Origin: Paenibacillus pabuli
GTDB lineage: Bacteria > Bacillota > Bacilli > Paenibacillales > Paenibacillaceae
DNA length: 64,000 nucleotides
Reading direction: 5' to 3'
Assembly (NCBI RefSeq): GCF_023101145.1
Contig: NZ_CP073714.1
Location: 4,278,001-4,342,000 of the forward strand
Positions 36,401 through 45,806 of this stretch are shown in pieces. A model generated the notes under the pieces. The model ran no database searches. It was not told where the DNA came from and saw only the letters and a program-made list of their open reading frames with translations. Each line of letters opens with the position of its first letter. Position 1 is the stretch's first letter. The translations under genes and the position numbers were made by a program.

Positions 36401-38537
36401 CATCCCCGGTCAAATAGTAAGCCCCTAGAAGAACCGCATTCGAGCTAGTTCGAACGCTATCCTCGTTTTCAATATCAATAAAACCCTTGGCACGACTCCA
36501 CCACCCGCTGGGTGACGGGACATAGTTAACAGAATCGTCCCCTTGCGGCTCAATCTTGAGCAAATCGATCATATTAAACATCGCATCAGTAAGCGACTTA
36601 TTTGAAACATTTTCACGATATGCCGAATAATCGTACTCATTGCGAAGAATATCCGTGTAGGAATCATACAAATTGCTTTTTTGCGCGATTAGCCCCATAT
36701 GAAATTGATAGGTGCTTTCTGCGGTCATCTGCGAATAAGTCCCTAATTGAGGCGCATACAGGATGGGCTGCACACTGCCTTCGTTATTGACCAGGCTCAT
36801 GCCCAGCCGTTGTTTCGTCACGCCCCCCGTCGGCTCAAATTCAACCGGTAGTTCTTCCGAAGGTACAAACACCCCATACGTCAATGGATTCCCCGAACCA
36901 TCATTCTTCTCAACCAGGCTCATCGGAGCGCTCAGCTCTCTCAAGCTTGTCGATTCCACGGTACCGACCATTTTGGCATGTGACCTGAATCCATTTAACA
37001 CTTCATTGATGCCCGAGACTGCCTCTGTTGTGAAGGACTGATATCCAATCACATAATTGCCGTCGCGGCGAGGCGTAAAGGCGAAAGAAACATCTGGTTT
37101 ATCCCCTGCCATGGACCAGTTCACTTGTAAATCGTAATCACTGCCATGTGAGGAATCGGTTAATACCGCCGTTTGGCTGTCTGGAAAAGTGATCCCGTCA
37201 AATGTAATCCAGCGTTTGTTCATCGTATCGTAGTAATTGGTTCGGCTCCCCGCATTCCCATCTAATAAAACCCATTGTTCTTCAAGTCTTTCCGATTCAT
37301 TATTGATTGGAACCCAGTTTCCCGTCTCCGTGTTTTTGTAGAACATGTCACGAACGATAGAACTGCCCCCATCCCACGCTGCTTCATAGAAGGTCGCCTT
37401 ATAGTTAGCATTTTCGATGCTGCCTTTTTCCGTGTAACTGAGATTCGCTAATGTGCGGCTCCGCAGCGGGGGCAACGGTGGTGCTTGCTGCCGGATATTC
37501 CCTTCGAACTTGACTGCATCGGCCCGTGTAATAATGGTACCCGTCGTAGGTTGCGTTCGAGTCAGCCTGACAAATTCGCTATCATTACCACTAAACTCAT
37601 ACTCCCCCAGATCCACCCATCCAACCGATGGACCTGACGAAGGTCTTAGATCCATAAACTTGACATCCGTTATCCCATTATGAACAATCTCAATCTTCAC
37701 ATTGCTATCTGCTTTATCCGCCCAATCCAGCTTATAGAACGATATTCTCGCCGTCCCTGCTTCCAAGCGCGGATTCCATGTGATCGTTCTACCTACGGCA
37801 TCCGTATATTTGGAACTGGAATTATTGTACCCCTTTACTCCTGCGCTTGTGGTCCAATAAGGAGCAGAGAACCCGTTATTGACGTTGCCTGAATCGACAG
37901 TGACGACATTATCAATTGTGAGGCTTCCATCATCAATGATGATCGTCTTATGTGGTTCTTTCTGCTTTATATTTCCTTCGAACTTGACCGCATCAGCGCG
38001 CGTAAGGATCGTGTTCCCGGTGCTGGTAGACCGGGTCAATTGAACAAATTCTTCACCAACTCCGGAAAAATAATACTCTCCCAAATCAACCCATCCCGCT
38101 GGAGCGCCAGATGAGGGTCTTAGATCCATAAAGACTACATCCGTCGTTCCATTATGAACAATTTCGATTTTCACATTGCTATCAGCCTTATCCGCCCAAT
38201 CCAGCTTATAGAAAGATATTTTCGCCGTTCCTGCTTCCAAGCGTGGATTCCATGTAATCGTTCTGCCTGCTGTACTTGTATATTTGGTGCTGGAAAGATC
38301 ATACCCCTTTACCCCTGTGCTTGTGGTCCAATTTGGAGCCGAATATCCATTGTTCTCGTTACCCGCATCAGGTGTCACAACATCATTAATCTTAATGGTA
38401 CCGTCATCGATGATAATCGTCTGATAAGGTAAGGTCTCCGCATAAGCGGCCCTTATTCCAATCAGGCTGGAAGGAACTACGACCGTCAACATGAAAACGA
38501 TGAAGAAAAACAGCTTCCTTTTGACCATACAATTCAC
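33462..38537 (-). CDS. Giant secreted multidomain protein, putative polysaccharide-degrading enzyme
   Basis: A 1,691-residue secreted protein with signal peptide (cut near AYA-ET). Two near-identical 158-residue beta-sandwich repeats (about 38-350) resemble the golvesin/xanthan-lyase carbohydrate-binding-like domain. A large region (about 355-1170) follows: a beta part, then an alpha-rich part with repeated hairpins (LMMYRMTGESQYLQAAKDAA; LYEETQDPKYLDAAYKEA), suggesting an (alpha/alpha) barrel as in lyases and some hydrolases. I cannot assign it to a named family or find certain catalytic residues. A third golvesin-like domain (about 1285-1425), a bacterial Ig-like domain and a fourth golvesin-like domain end the protein, with no cell-wall anchor. 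GTG start has AAGGAGAG upstream. Its promoter element matches that of the importer operon 11 kb upstream. Confidence 0.85.
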   Translation of the reverse strand: MNCMVKRKLFFFIVFMLTVVVPSSLIGIRAAYAETLPYQTIIIDDGTIKINDVVTPDAGNENNGYSAPNWTTSTGVKGYDLSSTKYTSTAGRTITWNPRLEAGTAKISFYKLDWADKADSNVKIEIVHNGTTDVVFMDLRPSSGAPAGWVDLGEYYFSGVGEEFVQLTRSTSTGNTILTRADAVKFEGNIKQKEPHKTIIIDDGSLTIDNVVTVDSGNVNNGFSAPYWTTSAGVKGYNNSSSKYTDAVGRTITWNPRLEAGTARISFYKLDWADKADSNVKIEIVHNGITDVKFMDLRPSSGPSVGWVDLGEYEFSGNDSEFVRLTRTQPTTGTIITRADAVKFEGNIRQQAPPLPPLRSRTLANLSYTEKGSIENANYKATFYEAAWDGGSSIVRDMFYKNTETGNWVPINNESERLEEQWVLLDGNAGSRTNYYDTMNKRWITFDGITFPDSQTAVLTDSSHGSDYDLQVNWSMAGDKPDVSFAFTPRRDGNYVIGYQSFTTEAVSGINEVLNGFRSHAKMVGTVESTSLRELSAPMSLVEKNDGSGNPLTYGVFVPSEELPVEFEPTGGVTKQRLGMSLVNNEGSVQPILYAPQLGTYSQMTAESTYQFHMGLIAQKSNLYDSYTDILRNEYDYSAYRENVSNKSLTDAMFNMIDLLKIEPQGDDSVNYVPSPSGWWSRAKGFIDIENEDSVRTSSNAVLLGAYYLTGDDQLYDTRALPSVQYGVSRNGIGWSPTQKKVYGVPSLWKMTTLPFDVSSVAAVNQMMGTSAGIGALAQEEYLMRDPDQKDRGPVIQPLMMYRMTGESQYLQAAKDAADNYITQHIDTPASVDVSKNEFIYYYSKLWMEILELYEETQDPKYLDAAYKEAKRYATMFVARPVPEGNVTIPQPETYNYAESFHWPESGKFQYPRLKLPEDIAGGVQAERWLVSPSGLTFEAGSTTGYYRMNAQEAPFMLRLSLYTGDKLLQDIAHNAVIGRYSSYPGYYYKGFAVSQLEPDFPLEGPSGATSIYYHHIPGQLGQTMDYLISEQSLKSNGSITFPSVFETNFLWFKYHLYGNKPGQFYGNSDVWLWMPKGIIKTNHPQLNWITGESGDKFYIGLSNASSEEIQTPIELNEQIIGFNPARDYTVTIIRDNGTPEQTVMSGGIIQATVSSKGITAIIVEGLDIDVPLHQVRTAEPSDASYFFDTHSPIDAVKGMLIVKPDETVYDAYVQAKTTKPATIHYSLDGGATYTTVADTIYPMEWSIRVNDLSQTFTYYVESEGKQTRKRTLYLPDQVTETPVQPDDGQDHSSIIVDNTEAETEGVWIRDTTANDYYYDNYVYAKSTTGTATSKMRWRPDLPESVTYSVYYKIPQITATNENWATNASFTVYHSEGSDTVTVDETMANGTWVHLGDYPFAAGDSGYVELTNKANKSRVVADAMMWVDPNRIPQLESAVVQSDRNELQMTQTAQLSVTGYLDNGLIGDLTQADVQYFVNRTDLAEVDSSGVLTLLNLDGGTDHLEVWATVTIDGVTLTTPHLNITIKDLTIIVDSTDTTGLYTTEGSWSQSNLAGYKIGVKSRYSTVQGSSATWKGQFPEGKYTVSIYKLVHTTANDNHVKVEVKHKTGTEVTYIDATVGSSGWVNLGTFDFTGDGSEYVRLTRVTPTTVDPPTLPADMIYTRADAVMFERHSDDSELLANEVQGQPTPSE
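37490..38440 (-). repeat. Tandem 474-bp duplication in the giant gene
   Basis: Two copies of a 158-codon unit are offset by exactly 474 bp. For example, the segment at 37680 recurs at 38154 with only a few base changes. They encode repeats of TIIIDDG...GYSAPNWTT...FYKLDWADKADSNVKIEIVH. High DNA identity indicates a recent duplication or gene conversion. Confidence 0.85.
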
Positions 38538-38551
38538 AGCCTCTCCTTAAA

Positions 38552-38567
38552 ATGATAACGCTTTCAA
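38552..38567 (-). promoter_or_regulatory. cre-like site in the leader of the giant gene
   Basis: ATGATAACGCTTTCAA differs from the cre consensus only at position 5. It is 15 bp before the GTG and downstream of the predicted promoter, where CcpA would act as a roadblock. Confidence 0.6.
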
Positions 38568-38647
38568 AAATAGATTGCCTTTTGCTCAAATGATTGTAAA
38601 AAAGCTATTAACCTTATCCTTCTGTCTATTCCCGCTCTGTCGTTTTT

Positions 38648-38712
38648 ATCTTAGCAGTCTCAAGACCGTGAAATTTCTATCATTTTAAGAATTTCTTATA
38701 CGATTTCAAGTA
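38648..38712 (-). promoter_or_regulatory. Promoter and activator element of the giant gene
   Basis: AAGAATTTCTTATA (38687-38700) and AAATTTCT (38671-38678), 8 bp apart, lie 17 bp from TAAGAT (38653-38648) on the minus strand. The importer promoter at 49318-49382 has the same parts at the same spacing. The leader from the predicted start point is about 100 nt. Confidence 0.7.
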
Positions 38713-38764
38713 AAAAACCTGCATCTAACTGAGCGCTCATTGCAGTCAGATAGAATGCAGGTTT
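38711..38764 (-). terminator. Terminator after the SGNH hydrolase gene
   Basis: On the minus strand AAACCTGCAT and ATGCAGGTTT enclose a second stem (CTATCTGA/TCAGTTAG), followed by TTTTACTT. It separates the SGNH gene from the promoter of the giant gene. Confidence 0.8.
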
Positions 38765-38809
38765 ATCACGTGTTCCAAATGTCCCTATTCTTCCAAGTGG
38801 ACTAATCAA

Positions 38810-40018
38810 TTACAATGGTGGCTTCACCAATAACAACTTCCCAAGCTGGATCACGGTTTGATCATACCAATCTGGATGCTGCCGCACATGCTCCATACTT
38901 CGTTCATTGCCACTTGCCTCAAACACGGCCGCTTTGTCTGTCTTTTTGTGATCGATTTCGAAGCAAACCGTATGTTTCCCATTCGGTAGCTCCGGTAAGA
39001 AAACATATTGATTTCGATTATGATCGTTATATGATGTGAATCGATCGATAAGAAAGGGTTCACCCTCATCCACCGTCACCTTCAATCTGCCGGAATCCGG
39101 CCCCCCAATATCGAATAATCCGATGTGTGTTCCCTCAAACTCCACTGTGATCGTCTCTCCTGGATCGACTGCTCGCCATAGACCGGGGAACAACCATTCA
39201 TACTCGCGCACTAAAGGAAAATCATCAGGGGTCATGTAAGACCACCCTGCGGAAAAATGAGTGAAAATATCCAGTGGCAGCATGGTTGCATACTCCCAAG
39301 GATTGGCCGGGACCAAAGGGTCCTGCGGCAAGTGATGTTCGACCTTTCCCACGTGATCTCGAAGTTCTCTCATTTTCTCAAACGATCGGGTGATTGTATC
39401 TGTGTAAATCTGATGTCCTTCGGGAATCGTTGGATGGATCGAATCATGTGTAAAAATAACGGCTCCGGGGATGGACACATCTGCCCTTGAAGTAAAAATA
39501 AGCTTTCCATCCGAAACCAATTGACTGACCGCTACGCCCAGATGAATCGAAGGAATGCCGTAATAGTCGGCGACTTCCTCTTGCATAAGAGCGCCCTTCT
39601 GGTATTCGCCGGATTGAAATAAGTTCAAATCCCGCTCCTTAACCGTATATACGAACAGGATATCAGTAAAACGGCTGCGCTTGCGGATCTGTCTCACAAT
39701 ACCTTCGATTCGCGCTTTGGATTCGGGAACTCCCCCATCGTTTCCAACAAATTCAACAAATACGAGATCAGGCTGATGACTCAGTACATCGGTCTCCAAC
39801 CGGGCGCAGCCGAGGTCCGATCCTGTTCCATCAATGCCTGCATTCACAGAGCGGATATCCGCATGAGGATATTGCCCTCGCAGCCAATCCGCCGTCATTA
39901 CCCTGTATCCTTCTGAACGTGTATTACTGCCGCCAAAATAGACGATTGTTACTGTTTCCCCATTTTCCAACTTCTGAATGACATTAGGCAGCCCTCTTCG
40001 AGGGAAAAATTCCTTCAT
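38810..40018 (-). CDS. SGNH/GDSL-family hydrolase, cytosolic esterase candidate
   Basis: A 402-residue protein without signal peptide. The N-terminal 230 residues are an SGNH hydrolase: block I is FGGSNT (the Ser nucleophile, GGS in place of GDS), block III is VGND, and block V is DSIHPT with the catalytic Asp and His. The C-terminal 150 residues look like a beta-sandwich. It probably removes acetyl or similar esters from imported oligosaccharides. ATG at 40018 is chosen; a start seven codons earlier overlaps the FAD oxidoreductase stop codon. It is the last gene of the importer-YesMN-oxidoreductase series and is followed by a terminator. Confidence 0.85.
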   Translation of the reverse strand: MKEFFPRRGLPNVIQKLENGETVTIVYFGGSNTRSEGYRVMTADWLRGQYPHADIRSVNAGIDGTGSDLGCARLETDVLSHQPDLVFVEFVGNDGGVPESKARIEGIVRQIRKRSRFTDILFVYTVKERDLNLFQSGEYQKGALMQEEVADYYGIPSIHLGVAVSQLVSDGKLIFTSRADVSIPGAVIFTHDSIHPTIPEGHQIYTDTITRSFEKMRELRDHVGKVEHHLPQDPLVPANPWEYATMLPLDIFTHFSAGWSYMTPDDFPLVREYEWLFPGLWRAVDPGETITVEFEGTHIGLFDIGGPDSGRLKVTVDEGEPFLIDRFTSYNDHNRNQYVFLPELPNGKHTVCFEIDHKKTDKAAVFEASGNERSMEHVRQHPDWYDQTVIQLGKLLLVKPPL

Positions 40019-40035
40019 CACGACTTCACCCGACC

Positions 40036-42252
40036 TCACTTAGCGTTTTTAGGAGCAAAAAATTTCACTGCAAACACTTCATAACAAGGCGAACCATACG
40101 TTGCACAGAAATCAAACCGGATTCGGGTTACCCCTTTTGTATGCACCTGATGTTTATTCAACGAAAGATAATTACCACGGATATTAATCTCACTCTCGGT
40201 TCCGTCTTCTAACGTTAAGGTCACATCATAATCTTGAATCAATGGCTCGATCGGATCTTCGAAATGCTCCAAATTCAGCTGCGAATTGAAAACAAGATGG
40301 ATTTCATCCAGATTCCTGGGGCCTGCAAAACCAAATTCCAACCATTCCTGTCCTTCGGTACGTTCCGAAATCCAGCCGTTCGGTAGGCCATAAGGTCTGG
40401 AAAAGCCGTTGACCACATTCACTGGATTATACATATCCTGCGATGGTTTCAGATCCTTGAAGCAAATGCTCTTATTGAACTTCTTCAGCCTGGATGGCTC
40501 TTCCGGTCTATAAAGAAAGCTAACCGCTCCCGTCATTTTCTCTTCATTACCTTGTACGGCAAGGCCCACCGCACCTTCCAATACGATGTAGATTTTGTCG
40601 TCTTCTGGCTTCTTACAGCCCAGGTCCAGTGTAAGCCAGTCATTGTAACCCGCTGAAATAACCAGGCGGTAGTCTTTCAACTCGCTGGTGGGAATATAGT
40701 TTTCCTTCCGATCCCCGCCATACAGCTTCACTTGCAGCGTCTCCGATTGCTCGGATCTATTTTTAATTTTGATCTGCACACTCTCAACCACAGACGTCTG
40801 AATCGGCAAGACCAGGCATAACGCTTTCTCCAAGGAAATTTCTTCGGTTGGATGAAGATGTTCATAGCTTCGCTGAGACGAGGCACGAATCATTAATCCG
40901 TCAGCGAAATAAGGATCTAACGGCTCTTGAAGCCCTACAATGGTTTGCCCGTCTCGAAGCAGCTGCGCCTGAAGCTCACCCATATGGGCTTTGACGATGG
41001 CCGCGGGGTCTGTCTCATATTTTACGCATAATGCAGCAGCCGTTCCTACCGCCTGCCCCATACAACCACAGGTTGCCATCACCCTTGTAGACCCAAAAGC
41101 CACATGGGTAGCGCTTATATTGCGGCCAGCGAACATGAGATTGGGAATGTTGCGTGAAAATAAGCTGCGGAAAGGGATATTATACAACCCCGGCACGAAA
41201 TTCCAGGCTGTAGCCGGCCCTTCATCGTAGATGCCTTTATTTGCATGCAGATCCATATACCAGCCTCCGACGGATACCGCATCTTCGAAATGAGTCTTTG
41301 CTGTAAGATCGTTCTGAGACAGCATGTGTTCCCCGATAAACCGTCTCGACTCCCGCTTTCCCGGAATCGGGCATACATAATCCAGAATGAGATTGTCTAC
41401 ATCATCAAACTCGCCGCTGTTTTTGATATAATCCCAGATCCCGTACACCAATTTCCGCAGTTCCAATGCGATGTCTTCATTATTCTTGATAATATCCATA
41501 TGTCCGCCGTATTCCAGCCACCATAATCCGCCAAGCCCATTGATTTTCCTTGGAAAAGACCGATGGTTTAATCCTTTTCTAATACTATCGAAAAACTCCA
41601 GCTTCGTAATATCATACGCAAAGCCAGGCCTTTTGTAAGGAACGGAATAGTTTACGTCACGGGCTTGAAACAGAATCGTATCTCCCATCGTGTAATGATC
41701 CGCCACTTCTGGAGCAAGCTCCTCCTTGTATTCATGCTTGGCTTCTCTTCCCCATCGGAAGTCAGCACCTGCCTGGTATCCAACAATTCCATCGCCGGAG
41801 CAATCGATATAGGTTGGGCTTTCAAAACGAAATTTTCTTTCGGAAGCTAATTGAAGGCCCTCCACCCATTTGATTCTGCCGTTCTCCATGCCCGTTTCAT
41901 GTACACATGTATTCAGAAATAGAGAAATGTTAGGCTCATCATAAATCATGTCGAGCAAGACCGTATCCGAAAGCGAAAGCATAAGTTTCTTGTTGTATAA
42001 CGGATTGTAATGAAATATCTTCAGCTTGAGTTCTTCTACCAATCCACCCTCACGAGCATAATAGGATGGGCTGTTGCCCAGATAAGCCGACCCGTTAATA
42101 TGAACTCTGACCTCGCTGCTCGCATTTCCCCCAAGAACCGGTCGATCATTAATAAGTGAAACCTGCAGCCCTTGGCGTGCGGCAGCAATAGCAGCGCATA
42201 TCCCGGCAATACCCCCACCTACGACGGTTACATCAGCTTTTATAGACTCCAT
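40036..42252 (-). CDS. FAD-dependent oxidoreductase (FAD_oxidored family)
   Basis: A 738-residue flavoprotein. The dinucleotide-binding motif VVGGGIAGICAAIAAARQG is followed by LGGNASSEVRVH and, near residue 390, PNLMFAGRNISATHVAFGST, both typical of the FAD_oxidored (PF12831) group found in polysaccharide-utilisation loci. The last 250 residues form beta-rich domains, the final one like a discoidin fold (about 610-735). No signal peptide, so it acts in the cytosol, possibly oxidising a sugar as a step in its breakdown. The donor is unknown. ATG at 42252 has GGAGG upstream. It is 99 bp after the response regulator gene and 17 bp before the SGNH hydrolase. Confidence 0.9.
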   Translation of the reverse strand: MESIKADVTVVGGGIAGICAAIAAARQGLQVSLINDRPVLGGNASSEVRVHINGSAYLGNSPSYYAREGGLVEELKLKIFHYNPLYNKKLMLSLSDTVLLDMIYDEPNISLFLNTCVHETGMENGRIKWVEGLQLASERKFRFESPTYIDCSGDGIVGYQAGADFRWGREAKHEYKEELAPEVADHYTMGDTILFQARDVNYSVPYKRPGFAYDITKLEFFDSIRKGLNHRSFPRKINGLGGLWWLEYGGHMDIIKNNEDIALELRKLVYGIWDYIKNSGEFDDVDNLILDYVCPIPGKRESRRFIGEHMLSQNDLTAKTHFEDAVSVGGWYMDLHANKGIYDEGPATAWNFVPGLYNIPFRSLFSRNIPNLMFAGRNISATHVAFGSTRVMATCGCMGQAVGTAAALCVKYETDPAAIVKAHMGELQAQLLRDGQTIVGLQEPLDPYFADGLMIRASSQRSYEHLHPTEEISLEKALCLVLPIQTSVVESVQIKIKNRSEQSETLQVKLYGGDRKENYIPTSELKDYRLVISAGYNDWLTLDLGCKKPEDDKIYIVLEGAVGLAVQGNEEKMTGAVSFLYRPEEPSRLKKFNKSICFKDLKPSQDMYNPVNVVNGFSRPYGLPNGWISERTEGQEWLEFGFAGPRNLDEIHLVFNSQLNLEHFEDPIEPLIQDYDVTLTLEDGTESEINIRGNYLSLNKHQVHTKGVTRIRFDFCATYGSPCYEVFAVKFFAPKNAK

Positions 42253-42351
42253 TTTGATAACCTCCATGATTAGATGCTCCTATCATGGTAATGGTTTTGA
42301 CCGGTCTTTTTTTACAGGATTTCGCGAAAAAATCATAACTTTTTTGCATCC

Positions 42352-43974
42352 TTATTTGGATTCGTACCGAGTCATTTTGATCCGGTATTGCTTAGGCGTA
42401 TCACCCGTATACTCTTTAAAAAGTTTGCAAAAGTAACCTTCATTGACGATGCCTACTTCCTCGCACAATTCCAATAAAGAATAATCCCGGACGTTTAACA
42501 ACTCGAGAGCCAGATGGATTTTTTTACGGTTGATGTAGCTGATCACGCCTTCGTTCATTGTTTTTTTGAATAAGCTGCTAAAATACGATGGCGCTAAATT
42601 CACTTCCTCCGCAATGGCTTCTAACGTTAAACGCTGTTTCAGGTTTTTCTCTATAAAATGAATAGCACTCATAATTTCTGCACGATGTAATCGTTGGCCT
42701 GCATGCACGTATTCAAATGTGAAGTCTCCAATATAGGCGAGCTGCTCTTGAAATGTCATATATTCCATGGGGAATTCAGCTGCTTCCATGGTCAGCTTGT
42801 TCCCCGATTTAAACTTTACGGTAATGTCTCTGTACAAGTCTCTAATCATTGGCGCCATAATGGACTTGTGGATTTTATGGTCCGAAACAAATTGCGACAG
42901 ATCGGCAAGTGCATTGTCCAGCTCTTCCTTGGAAATCTTTCGTTTCAGCCGTACAAGAAAATCAGCCAGCTTCTGCTGAAAGTCTACTTTTTTGTCATTA
43001 TAGTATTGGAACCGATGCATCGGTGTTTTTACGACTTTATCGGTATGATAATAGAAGTCCTCACTCACATTTGTAGCTTCCGTGTACGCCTGTTTGATCG
43101 ATTCCCAGCCTCGGTGTGGACCTCCAAAAGCGACGGATACCCTTTGATTCAAATATTGATGCAAATGAGAGATGATCTGTCCTCCCAAGGATAGGCAAGC
43201 ATATTCCGTTTCCATATCACTGCGGTTATTTTCCCAGGATAGAAAGCCAATAAAACGATTATCAGACAGATCCGCAGCTACCCCACTGCCACCATTCATC
43301 ACCGTTTCTTCGATAATATTCGTAATCGCATATTTCAAGATGTTTTGATCTGCGGCAGCGTATTCGTTGCGGAAACTTTCATACGTATTCATTTCAACGA
43401 TGAAGCAGCAATAGCTGGCTTGAAAGAAATGAAACTGCATGCGATTGGCAAAATCCGATGCCCGATGAGAAGGAATTTCACCCCGGATCAGTTCGTTAAA
43501 AAATTGCTTGCGGACTCTATATTTATTTTCAAGTACGGATACGTTTAACGAATGAAATTCCGCTTCTTTTTTCTCAAACTCATTTAAAATTCCAGCTGCC
43601 TTATCCAATGCACGATTCAGATCGGCTTCCCTTAGCGGAACCTTTACAATGTACTCCAATACGTTGGCTTGAATAGCTCGCTGGGCGTATTCAAAGGATG
43701 AGTAGGCGGTCAAAAGTATGTACTGGGTATGGGGGAGTTCCGCCTTGAGCTGCTCAATCATGGAGATTCCGTCCATTCGCGGCATGACAATATCGGATAT
43801 GACGATATCCGGCTTAAGTTTGATGATCTCCTCGATCCCATTCAGCCCATTATTCGCTTTTCCCACCAGAGCAAATCGTCTATCCCTTTGAGAGAGCTCA
43901 CAAAAAAACAATTCCAATCGTTGAATGATCAGGTCTTCATCGTCAACAATGAAGCAGGTATACTCTTTCCCCAT
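42352..43974 (-). CDS. YesN-type AraC response regulator, importer cluster 1
   Basis: A 540-residue response regulator. The receiver domain (1-125) has DDED near the start and the phospho-acceptor Asp in VISDIVMPRMDG. A long middle region (130-420) follows, then two AraC helix-turn-helix motifs (LEAIAEEVNLAPSYFSSLFK; EVGIVNEGYFCKLFKEYTGD) ending TPKQYR. It is the partner of the adjacent sensor kinase, whose stop codon overlaps its ATG by one base. It probably activates the importer operon and the giant enzyme gene through the shared 42-bp element. Confidence 0.93.
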   Translation of the reverse strand: MGKEYTCFIVDDEDLIIQRLELFFCELSQRDRRFALVGKANNGLNGIEEIIKLKPDIVISDIVMPRMDGISMIEQLKAELPHTQYILLTAYSSFEYAQRAIQANVLEYIVKVPLREADLNRALDKAAGILNEFEKKEAEFHSLNVSVLENKYRVRKQFFNELIRGEIPSHRASDFANRMQFHFFQASYCCFIVEMNTYESFRNEYAAADQNILKYAITNIIEETVMNGGSGVAADLSDNRFIGFLSWENNRSDMETEYACLSLGGQIISHLHQYLNQRVSVAFGGPHRGWESIKQAYTEATNVSEDFYYHTDKVVKTPMHRFQYYNDKKVDFQQKLADFLVRLKRKISKEELDNALADLSQFVSDHKIHKSIMAPMIRDLYRDITVKFKSGNKLTMEAAEFPMEYMTFQEQLAYIGDFTFEYVHAGQRLHRAEIMSAIHFIEKNLKQRLTLEAIAEEVNLAPSYFSSLFKKTMNEGVISYINRKKIHLALELLNVRDYSLLELCEEVGIVNEGYFCKLFKEYTGDTPKQYRIKMTRYESK

Positions 43975-45713
43975 TATGCATCTCCTTTTTGCAATTCTGC
44001 TGGGAATAATGCGCGTATGCGGGTTATTTCCTTAGGTATGCTAATGATATCCAGTCCGAATGGATCTCCGTAGTGAAGTCTTATTCGACCATGAATATTA
44101 TTCATTCCGATCCTTTTTCTTTTTACTTCCTCTTCACTCGGTTCTGAGATTAAAATATGCTTTAATTTGTCGGCCGGAATTCCCTCACCTTGGTCAACAA
44201 CTTCTATGATCACGATACCGTCTTCCCTGTACGCATGAATCGTAATAGGTCCCTCAATTTCGCCTCCGTTATAACCATGGAAGATACTATTCTCCACAAG
44301 GGGCTGCAACAACATTCGGAAAACCGGAAAATCCATTAATCCTGCTTCGATATGTTCAATCAAATTGAAGTTTCGGTTATACCGAATGTTCTGGATCTCG
44401 ATATAGTCCGCTACATTGCGTAATTCCTGGCGTAGGGAAACCTTCTCAGAAGCATCGTCTATCCCGTATTCCAATAATGAAATGAGCGACCCAATCACCA
44501 CATCGACTTTCTCTATTTGTCCAAGACGTATAACATTGCTGATCGAACCAAGTGTGTTATACAGAAAATGTGGGTTGATTTGAGACTGTAACACCTGGAT
44601 TTCCAGCTTCCGCTCAAGTTCATTATGAAGCTCGGCTCGACGAATCAGTTCAACAATTTGCTGTAACATACGATCAAATGCGCGTGAAAGATCTCCAAAC
44701 TCATCGTTTCGGTTAATTGTTACTGTCGTTGTGAGGATGCCTTGTTCGACCTGCTTCATTTTTGTTTTGAGTGTATAGAGTGGTTTTCTTATAAATTTGG
44801 CAACCAAAAAAGAAATGAACAAACTTAACAGAAGACCTGCAGCCAGAAGCTCAATATAATAGGTTTCCAATCTGGACAAAGCTGCTTTCAAGCGTGATTC
44901 ATCATTAACGGAGACAATGGTCCAGTTGAATTTCTCCGTTGGTTTCTTCAAAAGGGAGACGGGAATGCCATCCTTCGTATGCAGTTGAAGGTTTGTTTCG
45001 GTCGTATCCAGAATTTCTTCCGCTGACGTCTCCCCGATCGAAAACGTATGATCTTGAATATTCAGGGGTCCCATATTCTCAGAAAATCCGGCAATGATCT
45101 TCCCTGACGCGGTGATTAGAGCCAGATTCATTTGTTCCTGTTTATTAATCTTGAACAAGGTTTCTTCAATGGCATTTAGATCCAAATCAACCGCAATGGC
45201 CATAGGAAACGGAGCACCGTTGAGATATCGAACCATCGTAACAGTCCAGCCGGAGTACTTTGATTTGTATGGTTCACTAACAAAGGTAGTCCTTCTATTT
45301 TTGTCTGCTGCATCATATAAAGGCTCCCTTTCCGATAAAGGTTCATCGAATATTCGTGTAGGTGCACTTCCGCCTAGAATGGATAAATCGCTTTTGATCA
45401 AATAAATATTACTAACATAATTACTGTTGAGTTCATACAGCTCTCTTAATTGCTCTTTAATCACTTCGGTATGGTTAATGTTGGCTTTCACCGAAGTTTC
45501 AACCGAGAAGAGGATCGTTTGGAAGGAAGAAAAGTTAACGGTGAAATACTGGTCCACCTTGTCTAATATTTGATTGGTGTAATAAATATCATTGGTTCGT
45601 ATTTCTTTTTGGACATAGCGATAAGATAATTGGCTTATCAAGATGATGCAGCCCAATACAAATGCAAACACGATAAAAAATAATTTTAAAGGCAAGCTGA
45701 TTCTTCTTCGCAT
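43974..45713 (-). CDS. YesM-type sensor histidine kinase, importer cluster 1
   Basis: A 579-residue membrane sensor kinase. Membrane segments near 10-30 and 285-305 enclose an extracellular dCache-like sensor. Then come a HAMP linker, the His_kinase motif LQSQINPHFLYNTL with the phospho-acceptor His, and a HATPase domain with PLVENSIFHG and DQGEGIP. It likely senses an oligosaccharide outside the cell, directly or through the binding protein encoded just upstream. AAGGAAG precedes the ATG. Confidence 0.93.
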   Translation of the reverse strand: MRRRISLPLKLFFIVFAFVLGCIILISQLSYRYVQKEIRTNDIYYTNQILDKVDQYFTVNFSSFQTILFSVETSVKANINHTEVIKEQLRELYELNSNYVSNIYLIKSDLSILGGSAPTRIFDEPLSEREPLYDAADKNRRTTFVSEPYKSKYSGWTVTMVRYLNGAPFPMAIAVDLDLNAIEETLFKINKQEQMNLALITASGKIIAGFSENMGPLNIQDHTFSIGETSAEEILDTTETNLQLHTKDGIPVSLLKKPTEKFNWTIVSVNDESRLKAALSRLETYYIELLAAGLLLSLFISFLVAKFIRKPLYTLKTKMKQVEQGILTTTVTINRNDEFGDLSRAFDRMLQQIVELIRRAELHNELERKLEIQVLQSQINPHFLYNTLGSISNVIRLGQIEKVDVVIGSLISLLEYGIDDASEKVSLRQELRNVADYIEIQNIRYNRNFNLIEHIEAGLMDFPVFRMLLQPLVENSIFHGYNGGEIEGPITIHAYREDGIVIIEVVDQGEGIPADKLKHILISEPSEEEVKRKRIGMNNIHGRIRLHYGDPFGLDIISIPKEITRIRALFPAELQKGDA

Positions 45714-45764
45714 GGATCATCTTCCTTTTAGTTCCGTTTTAAACTAAGAATAGCATATGCGAAT

Positions 45765-45798
45765 AAAGAGAGGGGCTACGAATAGCCACTCTCTCTTT
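45765..45798 (-). terminator. Partial terminator after solute-binding protein 1
   Basis: AAAGAGAGAGTGGCTA and TAGCCCCTCTCTTT pair around TTCG on the minus strand, followed by a weak ATTCGC. Lacking a long T run, it may let some transcripts continue into the kinase gene, a common way of making more binding protein. Confidence 0.55.
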
Positions 45799-45806
45799 GT
45801 TTATTT

